From assembly GCA_015680685.1 (NCBI GenBank), contig MNCI01011387.1, forward strand, positions 66,630 through 107,972: 41,343 nucleotides of DNA. Direction: 5' to 3'. The notes beneath the pieces are model-generated. The model saw only the letters and a list, made by a program, of their open reading frames with translations, was not told the DNA's origin and did not search any database. The translations under genes were made by a program, and so were the position numbers. How positions within the stretch are numbered: the first letter of the stretch is position 1; every line of letters starts with the position of its first letter. Source of the stretch: Gnetum montanum. Lineage: Eukaryota > Streptophyta > Gnetopsida > Gnetales > Gnetaceae. Of the stretch, positions 29,371 to 40,559 are shown one piece after another.

Positions 29371-31771
29371 CTAGTGATCTATAGGTAAATAAGTGGACTT
29401 CCTAGGTTAGATCTTTTCATGGGAAGATTGCTAGCCTTGATCTAGTTAGAAACAACATGAGTTAGCATCATAGTATGAATCTGAAGTGGCATTTTGTTTG
29501 AAGGGAACTTGAAGGTATTTGATGCAGAGGATGAAGGTATTAGAGATGTAGGATGATCAACCGTACTAGGTTGTAAGGGTTGGAGAGGACTGGTAGGTTG
29601 GAAGAAAGGTATTTTTTTAGATTGATTATCTAAACCATTCAGTTGGAAAGTTGGTTGTGAATGTATAGCCCTTGTAGCATTTCGTTGTTGCGGTTGTGGA
29701 GGAATCTTACACTACATGGATGAAGTAGGAGGTAACTGGGTTGAAGGTGGAGGTGTGTGTGAAAATGGATGTAAAGGGTAGTATGGATATGGGTTTTCCC
29801 GTCGAGTAGATGATGAGTGTGTTTGGTGGTATTTTAGAGGGTAATAGTGATGCTGAAATGAGGTATGACTTGTAGAACTTCTTAGGGAGATGGATTGTTA
29901 AACATAGTACCCATATGGATTTGGTTGCCTATAAGGGTACTATTACCTTGGCAGTGGCATTCCCCATGATTATGGTTGGTACCATTGTTGGTATTGTTCA
30001 CAAGGTTGTGGAGGAGCTCCACTTGGGTAGTAAGCTTGTTGTTGTTGGTGGAACTACCTTAGATTACCTTGAGGATAAGACAATCATTTAGGTGCTTGCC
30101 TACGTGCTAGTTGAGGATTCAATGCATACACCCTAGACTTTTATAAGTGTGACATCACAAGGCAACAACCCTTTGGATGTTTGTATTGAAAAATGTCACA
30201 ATCAGTTTCATCATCAGAGTTAGTTTCCACAACTTCCTCTACAGCCGTAGCTTTGCCCTTACCTCTTGGGTAGGAACATTAAGCTTCTTTTTACCTCCTG
30301 TGGTTATGATCACTATTTTTCTCTTTAGATTCTTCACCAATCTTCATAGAAGCTTGGAATTTTTCATCCAAAGAGTCCCATAATTTATCAACCTTTGTTG
30401 AAATGTCAGAAATAAATTTTTGGATGGATAAGGTTTTCCTGGTTACCACTTCATCAAGTGGTGACTCCTCTTTGTCACAAAATTGGACCTCCCATTTTTT
30501 GATGGAAGGATCCCTATTATACTCTTATGCACTTTCCCTTTTTTCATAGCTCACCTTCTTCTTTTGCTACCTGCTCAATTAGCCTTTTGATCTGATGAGA
30601 ACTTACTTTAGATAATCTTCCTTGGGCATACACCCTAAGAGTTCTATTTATGCTTTGAGTTCATCTATGATGTGGCAAAGTTGTTCCCTTTGAGAATAAC
30701 CATGGCTAGGGCATCGATGTAAGAGTGAATAGTATCTACACATGGCAGCATCCAAGGGTTCATGTGTTCCCTGTTTCTAGCCTTGGATTTTCCTTGTTAG
30801 ATTAGACACTTTGGAGTATGTATGGTATTTATCATTAAATAGCTCTATCATGGTACTCCATTGGTGAATAGATTTTGGTTCCAAGGATCAATACCAACTT
30901 TCAACTTCCTTAATGAGTGTCCTAGAAAAGAGCTTGAGTTTATCCCATTCATTTTTTATGTTTTGTAAGGAATAGAAATCATGGAAAGCTTGTAGATGTA
31001 TTTGTGGATTAGAGTTGTATCCCCCCCTTAAAATCTGGGGATATTATTCATGTCTAAGTGCTTGATCCTAATATCTTTCATATGATTGGTTGGAATTCTA
31101 CTTGCCCTTGCAATGTTGAGCATGCTTCGAGTCACCAACAAAGGTTCATCATCATCACTATGTTGATGATACCAATGATGGTTTTGGCCACCCCTTTAGT
31201 CTTGGTGGTCTTCACAGTCACTATTGTCTCATTGATTATCTTCACCATGATTATTCTGATGGTAGCTTCTATGAGAACTAGAAGATGAAGAGGAATGTTT
31301 GGAATCAGACGATGAAGAGGAAGGTGGACCATCATCACTACTATGGTGTTTACCATCACCTCTTTGTTTATTACAACCATCATCCTTAGATCCCTTACCA
31401 TTGCGATGCTTGCTCGAGTCCTTACCTTGATTGTCACTCTTTCCTAAAGCTAGTTTATGAATAGTTGATCACAAGTTCAAGGTCATACCTTGATCATCAA
31501 TAACAAAGGATGGAGAATTTTCATATTGAGAACCCTCATCTTGGTTTAGTAGGAACAAGGAATTACTAATTTTTTTTCCCTTTGTAAACTCATGGTATTG
31601 TTCTTGGTGTCGATCTCACCTATGTTGTTTTTCAATGGGATAATAGTCTCGAGTGTCATAACCATTCACAACATATTCTTCATGAAGATATGAGATGTCT
31701 AACTTCTTAAGAGTTTGAAGCAACGTCCTAGGTACAAATTGATTAGGGGGTAAGACGATGTTACCCTCCAT
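29371..31771 (-). pseudogene. gag of element C (decayed)
   Basis: The first ATG after the leader is at 31771 on the minus strand (MEGNIVLPPNQFVPRTLLQT). A Ser/His/Asp-rich low-complexity stretch follows (DGPPSSSSSDSKHSSSSSSS, about 31280-31340). The capsid motif, EWDKLKLFSRTLIKEVESWY then LEPKSIHQWSTMIELFNDKY at about 30840-30965, is the typical retrotransposon gag helix region. Next come a Lys/Glu-rich part, a Pro/Gln/Tyr linker (RQPNPYGYY, PPPSTQLPP, about 29700-29960) shared with element A, and the protease. I do not see a CCHC knuckle. Stops are frequent. Gag and pol appear to have been one continuous frame. Confidence 0.75.
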
Positions 31772-32039
31772 ATCACCCATCGCAACTATTCATCTTGATT
31801 TAGGATGAAGGTGAAGTTTGGTACATACTCATCTAGATGAGTATATACCACTTTGCACTCCTGTGGGACCAACGGTTTGACATCTTCATGTATGTGGGAA
31901 GAAGTAAACATTTTGTAAAATGAATAGAATTATCAATGTTCTTAGTAGTTTATGTGTCATTAAGAGTGATGTTGATCTTGAGTTCATCCAATGATATAAA
32001 TAATATTCATTAATCCTAGATAGCCCATGTTTCAACAAA
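31772..32039 (-). other. leader of element C
   Basis: About 270 nt between the PBS and the gag ATG. No coding trace; short frames only. It would contain the packaging signal, but nothing specific can be seen. Confidence 0.5.
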
Positions 32040-32060
32040 CAAAGTCCCTAGCAACAATGC
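32040..32060 (-). other. primer-binding site of element C (tRNA-Asp type)
   Basis: Directly inside the 5' LTR the minus strand reads GCATTGTTGCTAGGGACTTT. The plant tRNA-Asp primer site reads TGGCGCCGTTGCCGGGGA. Over the shared bases every difference is a C-to-T or G-to-A transition, the pattern expected from decay of methylated cytosines. tRNA-Asp priming is known for Athila-type elements, so this supports the lineage call. The first bases of the canonical site (TGG) overlap the LTR end here. Confidence 0.6.
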
Positions 32061-32915
32061 TAATGAGGAACGGTGAGGTACCCCTACGCCCAACCATACA
32101 AATCACAGAGCATTCACGTGTGATCCAGTCAAATTATGTGGACTTTATAGTTTTTGGTGCACTAGTCTTCTAGGTAATGAATCTTGCTTTAAGGTCATTT
32201 TTTGTCTTCCCAATTACACTTGTGATGCACACTGGTATGGTTAAGTGTAATTGAGGCATCTGATTTTTATCATTTTGTATTTTATGGTTTTGGTATTTAA
32301 AGGGAGATAAAAGTAATTGGATTAACTAAGTTAATTTAACTAATTAACTAGTTTCTAAGTAGTCCTAGCATAAGCATCTGGTCCAACTTTCCACACATGT
32401 CCTAAACCCATGTATCCATTGCTGGGTTACCAAGTGCTACATTACTGGGTGTACCAAGCACTAATGCTATTGGGATTACCAATTGAATACATGTTATGCT
32501 TGAAGTAGTCATGCTCATGTGTTTAATATATCTAGCTTATCTTACTTAATTACTTCATTAGCTTAGTTATGAGAAAACATTGAATAAATAATTGAAAACA
32601 TTAAATGCATAAATGAAACATTTAAGCTATCTAGAATGCTTCAAGGTTTATCAAGAAGTTCATATTTATTACTACATACACTATTATGCTTAGGTACAAT
32701 AATGCTTGAATAAAGATCCATACACTCAATGACTCCTATTGTAGTCACTTAGGAGAAATATTCTAACTCTCAAATGAACAAATTGCAAGACCTTTGCTAC
32801 TATTGAAATCTTGTTACCATAAATGTGGCTGGTAGGCATGTATTTATAGGTAAAAAGTGGACACGGCGTTGACAAGGCCTAGTTGATGAGGCTGCATCGA
32901 TGAGATGACTCATCA
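32061..32915 (-). repeat. 5' LTR of element C (855 bp)
   Basis: On the minus strand it starts TGATGAGTCATCTCATCGAT and ends CCGTTCCTCATTA. It matches the 3' LTR throughout. U3 has GATGAG/GAGGC words at 32862-32910, then TATAAATA at 32841-32848. Outside it is ACTAC (32916-32920). A triple (T/A)TTGGG-TTACCAA repeat lies at 32417-32493. Confidence 0.93.
32841..32848 (-). promoter_or_regulatory. TATA box, 5' LTR of element C
   Basis: TATAAATA on the minus strand, the promoter that would have driven the full-length genomic RNA. It is preceded by GAGGCC-type repeat words, as in the internal module at 24118-24224. Confidence 0.7.
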
Positions 32916-33146
32916 ACTACTATTAATTATTTATAGGATCCTATAGATAATTAGTGAAGATCTTATTGTGGGTCATACTAGATAGGAAAGAAGACGTATT
33001 GTAACTTTTACTAGTTTTCATGCACCTTTAGAATGATAGAAGAAATATTCAACACCTATAGCACTAGATGTGACCTCAGATAGTTGATGTTGAATATCAC
33101 TAAGGCTAGTGAAACTAGTAAATTATGTCTCGCATTGTATATTGAG

Positions 33147-34002
33147 TGATGAGAAATAGTTACCCTTATGCACAACCATACAAATCACAAGCATTCACAC
33201 ATGAACCAGTCGAATTCTGTGGATGAGACTAGTTGTGGTATTTAGATTGTAATGTCTTGATTGTAGTTCGCTATCTTCCCACTTGGGCAATGTGGTAGCT
33301 TTATCACGTATGATTTAGTCCAAAGTGAGGCATATGATAATTGATGTTATTGTGGCCTTTTGCTACTCTTAATGATAATAGAGAAATTAATTATTTAATC
33401 TAATTAACAATAGAAAGTAAAGTCTAGACTAGCCTACATTTGATAAGTATCAGTTCCTAACCTTCCATACACACCTTGGACCTCGTGCAACTATTGTTGG
33501 GATTACCAAGCGTATTGTTATTGGGTGTACCAAATGATAACACTATTGGGTTACCAAGTAATTAGAATTAGGTTCTTGCGATTATTAGTGCTCATTCCAC
33601 CAATTCATTAATATGCATGAAAATGTGAATATTAATTAAGTAGATGAAAAGTAAATTGCATGGAAAGTAAATCTAATATAAGTCAAAGTGTTGCAATGAA
33701 TAAGAATCAATCTCAATATTATTGTTATTCATGGAATGTGTCTAGGTACATTTCCACTCAAATAATATGTCGTACAATTGACTTAGATCCACATTGCGGG
33801 CACTCATTGATAGTTCTCTAAGACTATGGAATAAAACTGTAAGAGTTTTGCTACTCTATTGGAAAAATAATACCCAAACCATGTGCCCAAGTGTTATATT
33901 TATAGGCCAACACACAGCCCACGATATTGGATATCTAACATTGCTTCTTAGGCCCTGATATTAGGTATCCAATATCGGAGCCAGATAAAATACACTTCAT
34001 TA
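33147..34002 (-). mobile_element. solo LTR of Athila-like family, GATATT subfamily
   Basis: Left end TGATGAGAAATAG and right end CACTTCATTA on the plus strand (TAATGAAGTG read in element orientation). It is similar to the LTR at 39525-40396, including the GATATTGGATATC words of U3 (33917-33980) and TATAAATA (33897-33904). Flanks are TTGAG on the left and TTTAG on the right, one mismatch from a perfect 5-bp duplication. No PPT lies at its right and no PBS at its left, so it is a solo LTR. The triple TTGGG-TTACCAAG repeat is at 33489-33560. Confidence 0.8.
33897..33904 (-). promoter_or_regulatory. TATA box of minus-strand solo LTR
   Basis: TATAAATA in element orientation, immediately downstream of the GATATC/GATATT word array. 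Confidence 0.65.
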
Positions 34003-35555
34003 TTTAGCATAGTGTACGTGAGTTTCCATGATTAGCTAATTTGTAATGGAATGGGAAGTAATTTGATGATACATATATTACATCTTTAGACATATGTGAT
34101 TTGATGTGTTTGATTTGTGTGTTGAGAATTACATGTTGACATGTACTTTTGCAAGTCAAAGTATTGCCTTGTACATGCCTCCAACCCATGATCATTGCCC
34201 TTGGTAATTAAGAAAGGTGTCAAAGGATATCACTCAATTTTACTGAATTATTTTTATATTTTAGGACATGATGTTGTTATAGTAAAGATTGTTGTAATAT
34301 GAGACTTATCACAACCTAACATGAAATTGAGCCAAGTAATTTCATGACTATCATATGGTCTAAGAAAACCAATTTTTCAATTAATTTTTCTCAAATCAAA
34401 AGGGGACTTGTAGGTCATTGGAATAATATGACAACCTGAGACAAACATTTTTGCTAAATGCTAGTGATTAAAAGTAGAGAAAGATAGCATGTGCGGAATA
34501 AATAATAGAAAAAAAATAGGGAATATATATATAACATGAAAAAAATGAGATAAATGTGACATGTGACTTGCAGGAAAAGTGTTTAGAAATAAAGAAGAAA
34601 ATGAAATATATCTGAAAAGCTAAATCCAGAAGTGGAACATTGAAAAGAAATATGGAATAAATTTCAATAATACTAGAAACAAAAAGGATGAAATAAAAAA
34701 AAACTAGATTACAAGACAAACAAATTAGAAACTATATGAATGTTCTAAGAAATGTACCAAGGATTAGAGGCATTTGATAAGAAGTTATGTTATCCCATTC
34801 TTTCTCTAATGCATGTAACTAATGCAAACTTGGCAAGAATGTTGCAGATTCAAAAGCTAACTTAGCAAAGGAATGGATTAGATAAGTGTGTTGACTTTAT
34901 TTCAAATGATTTTCTATGTATTAGTGGAACAACATGAAGGGAATATAAATGTGTTAGTAGGGAAAAAGGACAAGAGAAATTAAAGGAAATGATATCTCTA
35001 GTAGGAGAATAAATGTTTTGTAGAGAATCAAAGTCTTTGAAAAGGTTCCAAATTACCTATTGTAAAGAAAGAAAACTAAACTTAGTAGTAGAAATAACAA
35101 AAGAAAAAGTGCTAGTGAATTTCTTGAAAGACCAACCCAAAAATGCAAACCCCTTTACATTTAGGGGTATCCTCTTATTTATAGCCAAAAATATCTCATA
35201 GTTTGTGAAGAAATGATGTATTGGGATTCATAGAATCTTTTGGAAGGTTATAGAAGGTTTTGGATAGGAAAATCCACATGAAGATGATTGCTTTGAGAAT
35301 TGACATTAGACATCAAAAGTAGGATTGAAGTTGGACATTGAAAGACTAGTTGACATTGAATGTTGAAAAGTTGATTTGCTAAATAAGGTAAGTCAAGATT
35401 AATGCAAGAGATGATGCTACATGTTAAACTTGAAAGCCACAAAAGAAGAACTTAAAAATCATGCTGTAAATGATGTGAGTTGTTACATTTAGCAAGAGTT
35501 GAAGATGGGGACATTGAGTTGTTACACATGAAAATATAGATAAAATACTTCCCAA
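34003..35555. other. non-coding DNA, probably 3' LTR or 3' region of the Tat-like element
   Basis: AT-rich, A-biased on the plus strand, with no coding trace. At 35176-35183 the minus strand reads GGCTATAAATAAGAGG, a good LTR-type TATA box followed by a leader-like sequence. It could belong to the 3' LTR of element D, which must lie on this side of its integrase, but I found no partner copy to prove it. Confidence 0.45.
35176..35183 (-). promoter_or_regulatory. candidate LTR TATA box
   Basis: TATAAATA on the minus strand within GGCTATAAATAAGAGGATAC. It lies about 1 kb downstream of the Tat integrase in element orientation, where the 3' LTR would be expected. Confidence 0.4.
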
Positions 35556-35559
35556 CCCA

Positions 35560-36110
35560 CTTAATTCTCTCAATCATACCTTTACTGAAGTAAAGCAGAG
35601 ACACTTGTTTGTCTTGAATGATGTAGGGCATAAGAAGTAAAAGAGATATAGAAAAAGAGGAAGATAGTAGAAAGTAAAAAGAGAAAGCAATAAAAATAAG
35701 GGAAAGTATGTTAGGGACATTGCCAATACATCAATGATGGGGCACCATGTCATAGAAGTAGAACACGACTAGACCCTTAAAGTTAACCTCTCCCTTATCT
35801 TGCTCATATGTAGATATCACACTCCTTATATCACTCTACATTGAATACTCCCTTACTGCATTAGGGTAAGGACACTTGTTTGGCTTGACTAATGCTAAAT
35901 ATAGAGAGGAATGAAAATAGATGAGGAGAGTAGATGAGAAGAAGAAGAAAGAAATATAGTACATGTGAGCAGAAATAATAGCATGTTAAAATAGAGAGCA
36001 AAAAAGTAGAGGGAGAAAAGAGGATATCATCCATATGCCTATCATGAGAATTATGCTATGCCATAGAAGTGGGTTATGATTAAATACTACATACTGTATG
36101 GTAGAAAAAA
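35560..36110 (-). repeat. imperfect 270-310-bp tandem duplication in 3' region of Tat-like element
   Basis: The block GACACTTGTTTG(T/G)CTTGA occurs at 35600 and 35871. The block (C)CATAGAAGT(A/G)G occurs at about 35752 and 36062, with A/G-rich DNA between in both. Two diverged units therefore lie side by side just downstream of integrase. Tandem repeats in this place are a known trait of Tat-lineage elements. Confidence 0.6.
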
Positions 36111-36113
36111 ATG

Positions 36114-36134
36114 ACACACACACACACACACACA
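36114..36134. repeat. (AC)n microsatellite
   Basis: A pure run of ten to eleven AC units within the Tat-like 3' region. It is the only clean dinucleotide microsatellite of this length that I see in the window. Confidence 0.95.
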
Positions 36135-36179
36135 AAGCTTGGCTATATATAGTAGTGATTTAGGAAGCTTTTGTTCACA

Positions 36180-37380
36180 AGATCTAGAAAAGGAAGCTTC
36201 AGGACGAAAACAACTTTTAATAGAATAGTCTTTTGATCTTGAACTATCATTCTACATTAGATAGAATGTAGGAATCATTTTGTAGTGATTGAACACCAAA
36301 AAAGGATCCTTCCAGTTGGGAGAGAACTTTGTATCTCTAGAGTTTGGAAAATGATGAAGAACTAGATCATCCTTATGAATATCTTTGATTTTGACATGTT
36401 TAAAGTAATGAAACTAAACATTTTCTTGATATTCATGTATATGTTAAAGAATAGAAGTTCCAACTTAAGGTATTGAATGTTGTTGTTGTCCATAGGTAAA
36501 TACCATTCATGAAGAGTAATACAAAGGGATGGGATATAAAGTTTAACTGGTAAGATCACCTTAGAAGCATAGGTTAGGAAGTATGGTATACAAAAAATGG
36601 CCATACAAACTGTATTATGGTAAACCCATAGGATGTGAGACAACTATATGTGCCTATTGCATTCAATTTTATTGACCATGGTACAAAGAAAGTGGATGAT
36701 AGTTTTATTGGTGGATTCAGCTTAACTATTAGATTGTGGATAGTAGGATGATGAACATGATTGAGTGATGTGGTACATATAATAGAAATTAGCTATTTCC
36801 TTAGTTTTGAGCTAAGGTCCATTATCGGTTACAATTTAGAGAGGTACATTAAAGCTGGTTATGATGTGGTTGAGGATAAAATGAGAGATGAATTGGGACT
36901 TGATGGAATATAAAGGAGCAACTTATATCTACTTAGTGAAGTATTTCATAGTAGTTAGAATAAATTGTTACCCATTAGATTAAGGAGGGATAATAGCACC
37001 AATAAGATATGAATTCCATTTTTAAAGGTGCCATGTAATTGGAGATATGTTAAGCTCTTGTAAAGGAACATAAGAAAGGCATGCTGTTAGTAAGTATCAC
37101 ATGTCTTGACTAGATGGTATACATCTTTGGCTAAGGTTGGTCACTAATAGTGTAAAGAAATGATGTGAGTAACTAAGGAACATGATCCTAAGTATTTGCC
37201 TCAAACTCTTGAGTGAGCATGATCAAGAATCATCTTAGACTCTACAGGACTAAAATAGTTTAGAAGAATAACTATAGAAGAAACATGAGAAAAGATATTG
37301 GGATTTACTAATCAAAAATGTTGATTATGCTTGCAGAAAGCATTCTTTTGAAAAGGTGTAAGGTGATTAGAAGTTTTCCT
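36180..37380 (-). pseudogene. integrase of Tat-lineage element D (decayed)
   Basis: On the minus strand: a zinc-domain trace near 37090-37220, then WHL*KWNSYLIGAIIPP*SN, FILTTMKYFTK, IVTDNGP (second catalytic Asp kept, about 36815-36840), YYPQSNS*AESTNKTIIHFL (catalytic Glu kept, about 36690-36750), HILWVYHNTVCMAIFCIPYF and VILPVKLYIPSL. The C-terminal module reads KDDLVLHHFPNSRDTKFSPN then WKDPFLVF (about 36290-36350). This is the integrase wording of the Tat lineage, clearly different from elements A and C. Stops occur at CAA, CAG and TGG positions. Confidence 0.8.
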
Positions 37381-37389
37381 AGTAGTGTG

Positions 37390-37990
37390 TTAATGAGAAA
37401 GGTCAACGTATTGCTGATTATCATCATTCATGTTGATAACACTTATCAAGATGTTGGGATATTGCCTAATAGATGTTAAGAAAATTAATTGTATGAGTTG
37501 ATCACACATAGTGAAAGGATCATCATGAATGGCGAAGGTTGCCAGAGCATCAACTACTATGATTTTAGAGCATGGGTTGTGGATCAAGGTATGAGTAGAG
37601 AAGGAAAGGATAAGTTTCTTAGAAATTTCTAGATAAGAAATTAAGTGAAGAACCTTGTAATCATAGTTACCATTAAGGTGATTTATGATGATTTAAGAGT
37701 CATAGATAGTAATAGTTTTAACTTGATTTTGTAAGGCTACAAAGAGACCTTGTATTAGAGCCTTGTATTTAGCTACATTGTTAGTACAAGGAAAGTATAA
37801 GCTTGATAGAGAAGTTGTTTGGTAGAAAGGATAATGACATAGGTTGCACTAGATTTAAAGGAAGTATGTACTTCATCAAAATAAAAATAACATTCAAATA
37901 TTTAGCATTAATATTTAAGCTGTTAACAATGTTAGTTGCTTTAAGGAAAGAGATGAGATTAGCTATGAATTGACCTTTGATAGAGTGTTA
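37390..37990 (-). pseudogene. archaeal-type RNase H of Tat-lineage element D (decayed)
   Basis: Minus strand, with frame changes: HSIKGQFIANLIS (connector, about 37940-37985), VLTNNVAKYKALIQGLFVAL (about 37720-37790), VKTITIYDS*IIINHLNGNY, and IIVVDALATFAIHDD (about 37530-37565). The TNN-A-Y-A-L--GL motif and the D-S/DALA pattern are those of the extra, archaeal-like RNase H domain known from Tat elements. RT, protease and gag of this element are not found to the right; the sequence passes directly into repeat R at about 38030. Confidence 0.72.
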
Positions 37991-38029
37991 GGATAGGAAG
38001 TAAAGGTTAATATTAGTGAGAAAGGTCAT

Positions 38030-39430
38030 AAGTAGTGGTTGTTAGAAGGATTGAAAGAAACGTCCTATGATTCGTAATTGAAAGAAGAAATCTATTTACA
38101 AGCTAAAGAATCACATGCAACATGACACATGGGCTTGATACATGTGTAGAACTAAAAGAAACTAGGTTCACAAGAACTTTGAAATGAAGAAACTATATGG
38201 AAAATGATTTTTGCTTTGTAAAATAAAAAAAAAAGGAAACTGGATGCATAAGAATGATAGTGGATGAAAGTAATGTATATTATGCTTTATATAAGGATAT
38301 TATATATATTTTATTTATAACATATATCAATGTTTCTTTATGTAACCACCTTTAACATGTCATGTGAAACTAACCAACTCACTTTTTAGTTTAATTTTTA
38401 ATTATATTTTTTGTCATAAGTTTATTTCTTTTTTTCTCTCAACTAATATCCTCAGGGTTTAAGAGTCATAATAGGTGCATACATATTCAAAATAGAATTT
38501 TATTAAAACCTATAAGATCCTTGTCAAATGAACTACATGTCCATAAGTTAAAATAATATATGAGCATCAGTCATCATAGCCCTATAATTTGAACATCGAA
38601 ACTTTTACAGGATTTTTAACAAACTAAAAATGTGAAATCTCAAGAATAATAACTCCAATTTAAGTGAACATAGGGTCAAAATCAATATTTTTGGATGTCT
38701 CGAACATATCATAAGGTTAGATTCTAGATAGGATATCTTCTTAAGGTAATTTCTTAATAAATATTTCTATGCAATATTTAATTATAGTTAAAAATAAACG
38801 TAGAATTCTAGTTTGATAATAAAAAGTGACAGAGGGTATGGTCTCGGTAAGGTTAGGGTCTAATACGATCCATGAACATGGTATTATATAATCTCATATG
38901 TATAATAAATAATAAAATATACATAACAAAATATGCATATTAAAGAATAAATGTGAATAAAGAATAAAATATGTAGAGTCAAATACTTGTAAAGGCATGA
39001 TATCAAAACTTGTAAGAATAATTAGATTTTAATCTTTAATCATAAAATATAAAAAAGATCCATTATCAAGCTTTAATAATAATAAAAGAAAAGGATACAA
39101 AAATTTTATAAATACTATAAGAAGAATATTGTATTTACTTATATAGAACAATAACAACAACACCAACAATAATAGTAACTATAATAATAGAATCCTCTGA
39201 TTTAGTCAATAAAATTAGAACTAACTAATTGAAATGCATATGATAGCATTTAATAATTAAACTTATGCATTAAATTAAATAATTAAACCTTTACAAATTT
39301 TAAATTGTAACACATACAATATTGCATATTATAACTTTTTAAATGGCTTGTAGTAGAAACATGAAAGAAGAACATGGAGCTTGGTATGCTTTTATATTGA
39401 AATATAATTAAGATTTCTTAGTAGTTGAGA
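38030..39430 (-). repeat. dispersed repeat R, copy 2
   Basis: Inverted homologue of 13860-15300 (see the landmarks there). The order of shared blocks is the same along about 1.4 kb. The TATA-like position reads TGTAAATAG on the minus strand at about 38114-38122. In element orientation the Tat RNase H begins only about 100-150 nt downstream of this point, so R may be the 5' LTR of element D after an internal deletion, or the two may be an accidental junction. Confidence 0.6.
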
Positions 39431-39524
39431 TAGTAACTTATAATTCTAACTGTTAAATTTTTATGTGGTATAGAGGATTAGTGGATCTACTATAAGGGGT
39501 CTACTTTAGCTCCTTAAAGCTAAC

Positions 39525-40396
39525 TAATGAGCGGCAAGGACCTTCTGCTCAAACATACGAATCACAAATGTTCACGCATGATCTAGATGAATTCTGTGGA
39601 TGGGACTAGTTGTGCATCTAAATTATTATGCTCTAATTATAGTTTGCTACCTTCCCACTTGGACTAGTGGTAGCTTTGTTCCGTATGGTTTAGACCAGAG
39701 CAAGGCATATGATGATGTCTAATCGTATGCTGCTTCTAATGACAATAAAGAAATAAACTAATTAAGCTAATGAAAAATGAAAAATATGATCTAAACTAGG
39801 CTATGTGTAATGAGTATCCATCTCGAATCATCCATGCATGCCTTGGACCTCATATAACTACCATTGGAATTGCCAAGCGTATGTCACTGGGTTTGCCAAA
39901 CAATACATTGCTAGATTACCAATTACTTACACTTAAGCGCTTGTAATTAAGTCATACTCATTTTGCTTAGTGAGAAGAATAGTAAATAGAAATAAATGAA
40001 AATATTAACTAAAGAAAATAGTAAATAATTAAATAATTAAAGCAATAATAAATCTAAGTGGATGCTACAATGATGGGAGTAATCTCAATCTTTATTTCTA
40101 GTAATGTAATGTATCTAAGTATGTCATACTCGAATAAGAATGCCATACAATTATAAACATCACATTGCACTGGGAAATAATAGGACTAAAAATCAACAAT
40201 ATAGGAAGAAGCTAACTGAACACTAAAAACTAAAACTCCCTTAACTGTACACCCAAGTTTTGTATTTATAAGTTGGAATGGAAGAGATAATATAGAATAT
40301 TTGACATCGCTTCTTGGGACCTGGTATCAGGTATTCGATATTAGAGCCCTGATGTCAGATATCCAATATCGAGGTTGACATAATCATGACTCATCA
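39525..40396 (-). repeat. 3' LTR of Athila-like element E (872 bp)
   Basis: On the minus strand it starts TGATGAGTCATGATTATGTC and ends CCGCTCATTA. It is similar to the solo LTR at 33147-34002: GATATT/GATATC words in U3 (40301-40375), TATAAATA (40263-40270), and triple TTGCCAA/TTACCAA repeat at 39860-39926. A purine tract follows at its right, so it is a 3' LTR. The left flank is CTAAC; the 5' LTR is outside the window. Confidence 0.88.
40263..40270 (-). promoter_or_regulatory. TATA box of LTR of element E
   Basis: TATAAATA on the minus strand, directly downstream of the GATATC/GATATT array. Confidence 0.65.
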
Positions 40397-40411
40397 TACA
40401 CCCACGACTGA
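40397..40411 (-). other. polypurine tract region of element E
   Basis: Minus strand CAGTCGTGGGTGTA immediately before TGATGAGTC, the same position and similar sequence as in elements A and C. Confidence 0.6.
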
Positions 40412-40559
40412 ATGAAAACTTGTCCTTAAGTTAAAAAAAATTAGGAACAAGTTCTTTACAAAAATGTTGGAAATGTATGGAATTATTGACTGACTTAGAT
40501 AAAGAAACAAATGGACTTATACATGCCACAGTGGTGCTTCAAAAAAATTTGGACACAAC

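Larger units (their letters stand above)
17263..32915 (-). mobile_element. complete Athila-like element C, about 15.65 kb, with target duplication
   Basis: Two LTRs in the same minus orientation (5' LTR 32061-32915, 3' LTR 17263-18143) bound the element. The five bases outside each LTR are identical, ACTAC (17258-17262 and 32916-32920). From right to left it holds the PBS, gag, protease, RT, RNase H and integrase, then about 2.2 kb of non-coding DNA with an internal promoter-like module, then a very long post-pol reading frame, a PPT and the 3' LTR. A CpG-rich foreign block with a 729-bp N gap sits inside the post-pol frame, so the native length is nearer 13.5 kb. Many stops and LTR differences (several per hundred bases by eye) mark an old insertion. 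Confidence 0.93.

Noticed and set aside
31132-31437. Met/Ile/Val-rich minus-strand frame that could pass for a membrane protein
   Set aside because: It is an alternative frame of the Ser/His/Asp-rich gag stretch of element C; the gag frame has the conserved context.
33147-40396. Interpreting the LTRs at 33147 and 39525 as the two ends of one element
   Set aside because: Both point the same way, but the 33147 LTR has no PPT on its right and the flanks do not match (TTGAG/TTTAG versus CTAAC), whereas the 39525 LTR has its own PPT and ORF to the right.
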